Source of the DNA: Gordionus sp. m RMFG-2023
Taxonomy: Eukaryota > Nematomorpha > Gordioida > Chordodea > Parachordodidae
Assembly (NCBI RefSeq): GCF_954871325.1
Contig: NC_088779.1
Span: 9,736,846 to 9,800,845, forward strand
Reading direction: 5' to 3'
DNA: 64,000 nt
The position numbers were made by a program, and so were the translations under genes. The stretch's first letter is position 1. Each line of letters starts with the position of its first letter. The notes under the pieces are model-generated. The model made no database searches. It was not told the DNA's origin and saw nothing but the letters and a program-made list of their open reading frames with translations. This document shows, piece by piece, positions 60,543 through 64,000 of this stretch.

Positions 60543-61105
60543 TATTATTATTAGGATTTCTCGTTCAAAATTGACCCAAGATTGGCCTGGATTATGCCAT
60601 TTTTCGTTGCTTTATCCGCCATCGGCAGCGCGAATGGAATATTATTTACCTCAGGAAGGTACTGAATTTATTTATAGCAAAATATTTGGTATAACTTAAA
60701 TGGCAGAGTAATGTCAAAAACATTCGTTAACTTTCAACAACCTAAAACTATATCAGTCATATATTATTTAAAATCCTTATGATTTTTTTAAAAAATAGGA
60801 TTTTATTAATAGGAACACAAGAAAAACAACTGCCAGAGGTTTTTGCCATGATACACGGGAAATATTTCACGCCAATACCTGCAATATTAATCTTAGTTTG
60901 TTTTTTGACAATGATTTATTCGTATGATTTGGTCTGACAAATGATTTGTTGTATAATTTTATAAAAATTACTTCTTTTTTTATGAAATTAAACTAACAAA
61001 ACTACATAAATTTATAGATAATTTTTGATTTTGGGTATAACTAACATCACATTATTTACATGATTATTGATCTAGAGTTATAATTTATATTTATATTAGG
61101 GCTTT

Positions 61106-61241
61106 TTATCGATACTGTATTTGATTGGGAAAGATATCGATACGCTGATAAATTTTTTCTGCTTCGTTTTCTTCTTCTTCATTGTCCTCTGTATTTTGGC
61201 TCTCATTTACCTCAGGTTCAAAAGGAAAGATTTGGAGTGAC
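61106..61241 (-). CDS. candidate terminal exon with acidic tail
   Basis: Unrecognised. After an acceptor-like ACTTTTATAG, the minus strand reads SLQIFPFEPEVNESQNTEDN, EEEENEAEKIYQRIDIFPNQ, IQYR and TAA. The run of Glu/Asn is unusual for non-coding AT-rich DNA, where frames give Phe/Ile/Lys. If real it is the C-terminus of a gene whose upstream exons lie at higher coordinates, perhaps including 62384-62647. No family can be named. Confidence 0.3.
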
Positions 61242-61469
61242 CTATAAAAGTATATAACATTCTTGATTTGCAATTCAAAAAGGGGGTTATAGAATACAAA
61301 CAGCGTGTAATCAAGATTATTTTCCGAATGGCTAAATACAACGTCTGGCAGGGTAGGCCAGAACCCAGCACGTGGGACATTATTAAAATAAATTTAAAAT
61401 GTTTTAATAAAAAATTAAGAAGTGGGAAATATTTCACATTTATTTTTATAAATAGCATTGAATAAAATA

Positions 61470-63180
61470 AATAAACCTCATTTAATCATTCCATTTATTG
61501 CCGGAATATTTAAATATAATGTTATTATTTTAAAAATGAAAAATAAAATAAGATTTTGAGATACATTTTTCATCTATAGAAAGCTATAAAAAATTTATTC
61601 ATGAGGCTTCGGACGAGCTTGGGCCAAAAAAATTTAATTTTGAAATGTCTCTAATTATAATTTATTTTATTTTATATTAATAATGTAGTTGAACATCGGT
61701 ATACATATACTTTGCTTTTTGGTATGCCTCTTTCTAATCATATCTCCTATAATATCGAAACCTAAAGATATTGGCGTCACCGGACTAATTTGTTTGCTAA
61801 CTGGTAAAAATTTTTTTTAATCCCACCATATGATTCTACTTTATTAATTTTTTTATTTCTATTTGTAGCATTTCCAGGTTATTATATCTCAAATAGATTC
61901 AATTCAAAGATTCTAACATCAAGTAAAATTTAAGCCCATATTTTTCTAACTCTTATATTAAGATAAGTTTAGTAAATGGATACAAAAATTACTCTATGTA
62001 ATTTCGCCTGATATAGATGCAAAAACAGAATAGTCGCTGCATATGCTTCGTAAATGCGTCTTTGAGATTTGTATTTTCTTTTTGTGATATACAATACTTT
62101 TGTAATTATTGAGATTTATTTTAGAAACATTATTTTTAACTGTATATATTATTATAATACTAGCAGGTTGGTTTACCTGTTAAAATTAAGGAAAAGTGAC
62201 AAATAAGAGTATAGCTTAAAATAGTTATAGAAGGTATTTAATTTATATTTATGTAATATAAAAAGAATTGTTTAAAGATATATTATTGGTAAATTAAATA
62301 TGAAGTAGTGTATAATATATTAAATATTTTTGATAAACAAAGATCATATAAAAACGGTTTTCACTATTGAAATATGGTCACTTTTAAACTATAAAAACAT
62401 AAGTTAAAATGCCAAATATTGAGATGATTATCTTGTACGGATTATTAATTATTGTTGCTAAGGCCACCCGATTGGAATTATCATTTAGCTTAGAAATTTT
62501 ATTCTTATCTATAAGATACTCAGATAATGATGCACAAAATATGTAAACCCATTTAAATGTTATCAATTCGAACATCATAGATAAAAAATTTAAAAAATAT
62601 ATAAAAACTCTTATTCTATCGAACAATTTCCATTTTAAAACGAGCATTTTTTAAAAATTTTATATGGATGGGTTTTAATTTAATCATCAACCTGTTTTAT
62701 TAAATCATCACAACACTCTATATACAACATTTTACATATTCACTTATAAATTAAATTTAAAAACAATATTTACTCTATTATACTCATAGAAAAAAATTCA
62801 TAATCATCACATAATTTTTTTTTTTAATAATTATAAACTTTATTAATTTAAAAAAATGATAAAACACTAAAATATTGTATATAAAAATATATAAAATTAC
62901 TAAATAAAAATAAAAATAATATATATTATAAGTTGAGGGTCTAAAAAGAGCTTAATTTAAAAATGAATATGTACTTAAAAAACATGTATAATTGTGTTTA
63001 AAAATTTCTAGTTGAAGTTTTTGTTTAAGAAATATAGATTCGCGATTTTCGTTTGTTATGTTAAAAATTTTTTGCGATAAAGTTTTTTAAAAAATATGTA
63101 GACTGTGAAAAATTGTCGTTAGTTGATATGACTATTGGTTGAAATAGTAAGTTTTTTAATTTTGAATATTTATAAATTTT
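61470..63180. other. AT-rich stretch, little recognised
   Basis: Apart from the weak membrane frame at 62384-62647 nothing is supported. 62700-63000 is almost pure A/T. Confidence 0.5.
62384..62647 (-). CDS. candidate membrane-protein exon
   Basis: Unrecognised 87-codon minus frame. Two or three hydrophobic stretches (FIYFLNFLSMMFELI, WVYIFCASLSEYLI, IIISIFGILTYVFIV) flank a polar middle DKNKISKLNDNSNRVALATI. It may be part of a multi-pass protein and could precede the acidic exon at 61106-61241. AT-rich DNA often gives hydrophobic chance frames, so the call is weak. Confidence 0.2.
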   Translation of the reverse strand: MLVLKWKLFDRIRVFIYFLNFLSMMFELITFKWVYIFCASLSEYLIDKNKISKLNDNSNRVALATIINNPYKIIISIFGILTYVFIV

Positions 63181-63181
63181 T

Positions 63182-63520
63182 TTATTTTCCCCTAAGACGG
63201 TTTGAATTAGTTGATGAAGGAAAGGAGGAGACGCAGATTGCGTCCCAAATAAGGTTCCCGTTGGACCAAGGAGTACAAGTTAAACCATCTGGTCTGAGGC
63301 CATCCTGAAATGAAAGGTTGGTTGGTTCGAGGATGTTGGGTATTTTAGCCTTATTAAAAGCGTTATGGATGATTTTATTAATTGCTTTATGCCGGAGATG
63401 GCGACCTTGGCTGAGGTTGCATTTTAGGCCGTGTCGGGCGTTAGGTTGAATAAGTTGCATTGGTGGCAAGAGTGTGGATGTATAAGCGAGCACCCAATCT
63501 AAATCCATAGTAACTCTCAA
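63182..63520 (-). pseudogene. retroelement C-terminal RLE-like domain fragment
   Basis: Minus frame of 112 codons. HGLKCNLSQGRHLRHKAINK, ILEPTNLSFQDGLRPDGLT and GNLIWDAICV match a C-terminal block known from reverse-transcriptase proteins of many invertebrates (HxLxC...GRHxRHxxxNxII...LEPxGLxxxDGKRPDGxT...WDxTC). The RPD...WDxxC pattern is that of restriction-like endonuclease folds in non-LTR elements. The upstream reverse transcriptase is not seen before the window ends. More GC-rich than its flanks, as expected for a later arrival. Confidence 0.65.
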
Positions 63521-64000
63521 TTGGTCATTGGTTTAGATATCTAAGGTTTGGCTTGGAAGTGCTTCGAGCCATTCATGCCCGATATATTTATCGTTGGATT
63601 ATATACATTTTACTTTGAAAAGTTTTCAGAATTAATACATTAAGTAAACCATAAATATTATAATATGCAAAGGCTCAAAATCTCATAAAATAAAAATTTA
63701 TAAAAACGATATCTTGCAACGTTTGATTATTTTAACTTATAAGCATTAAGACTTCGATGTGGGCTTCTCTGCTTTTTGTCAGAATCTAAAAAAATGATAG
63801 TTTTAGCCATAAAATCGGATTTAACTAGGATTTTATGTTGTCCACTCTTAGCCACGTGGAGGCAACTATCTCTAAGAGTTTTTTTAGCCCTGGTTTAAAT
63901 CATTAGTTAAAACATTCTTTCATAATTATATAAAACAACCAGAGCCAAGGGAACCAGGAGAAATAAATACATCTCCAGGAACCTTTATAAAGAATTAATA
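63521..64000. other. window end, no feature recognised
   Basis: Slightly richer in G and C than average around 63530-63600, possibly more of the retroelement fragment. Nothing certain. Confidence 0.4.

Larger units (their letters stand above)
59120..61100. other. mostly empty AT-rich stretch
   Basis: Holds a diverged TTTGGACACAGC-type repeat at 59440-59640, the unassigned frame at 59984-60085, the 35-bp tandem repeat and a short GC-rich island at 60575-60660. Nothing else recognised. Confidence 0.5.

Overview
This window is AT-rich nuclear DNA from an animal. The argument rests on two spliced protein-coding genes: a Nemo-like kinase (a family known from metazoans) and a PPM1L-type PP2C phosphatase. 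Long introns and a heavy load of small inverted-repeat transposons fit that reading. The species cannot be fixed from sequence alone; an AT-rich invertebrate (flatworm- or cnidarian-like) is my guess. No CRISPR array, rRNA, bacterial operon or intact tRNA gene was seen.

Layout. 1-4450: remnants of a Ty3/Gypsy-like LTR retrotransposon on the plus strand. 4452-8381: a second Gypsy-like element on the minus strand, flanked by two near-identical LTRs of about 350 bp, with gag and protease but most of pol missing. 9409-11320: a hAT DNA transposon remnant with an exact 8-bp target duplication and a decayed DUF4371/ZMYM-like transposase. 11833-28568 (+): the NLK gene, 8 exons joined here by phase and homology into a 460-residue protein; intron 1 is 11.3 kb and full of MITEs. 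28569-35182: intergenic repeats. 35183-55726 (-): the PPM1L-like gene, 5 exons, 681 residues, with a long C-terminal tail. 55727-64000: transposon debris (GC-rich MITE, hAT ends, a BED-finger exon, an RLE-domain retroelement fragment) and several weak candidate exons.

The two host genes lie tail to tail. In other animals NLK acts below TAK1, and PPM1L is a TAK1 phosphatase, so the pair belongs to the same signalling neighbourhood. Whether the linkage means anything is unknown.

The rest of the window is a set of small non-autonomous elements: a fold-back family with at least eight copies, families with GATGTACCGATA, GAGGTGGGCG, GGGCCGGG and ACCCTGCATTCA ends, two SINE-like families, a perfect 212-bp tandem duplication and a TTTTG microsatellite. 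Several keep 8-bp target duplications typical of hAT elements, and one insertion into another gives a relative age.
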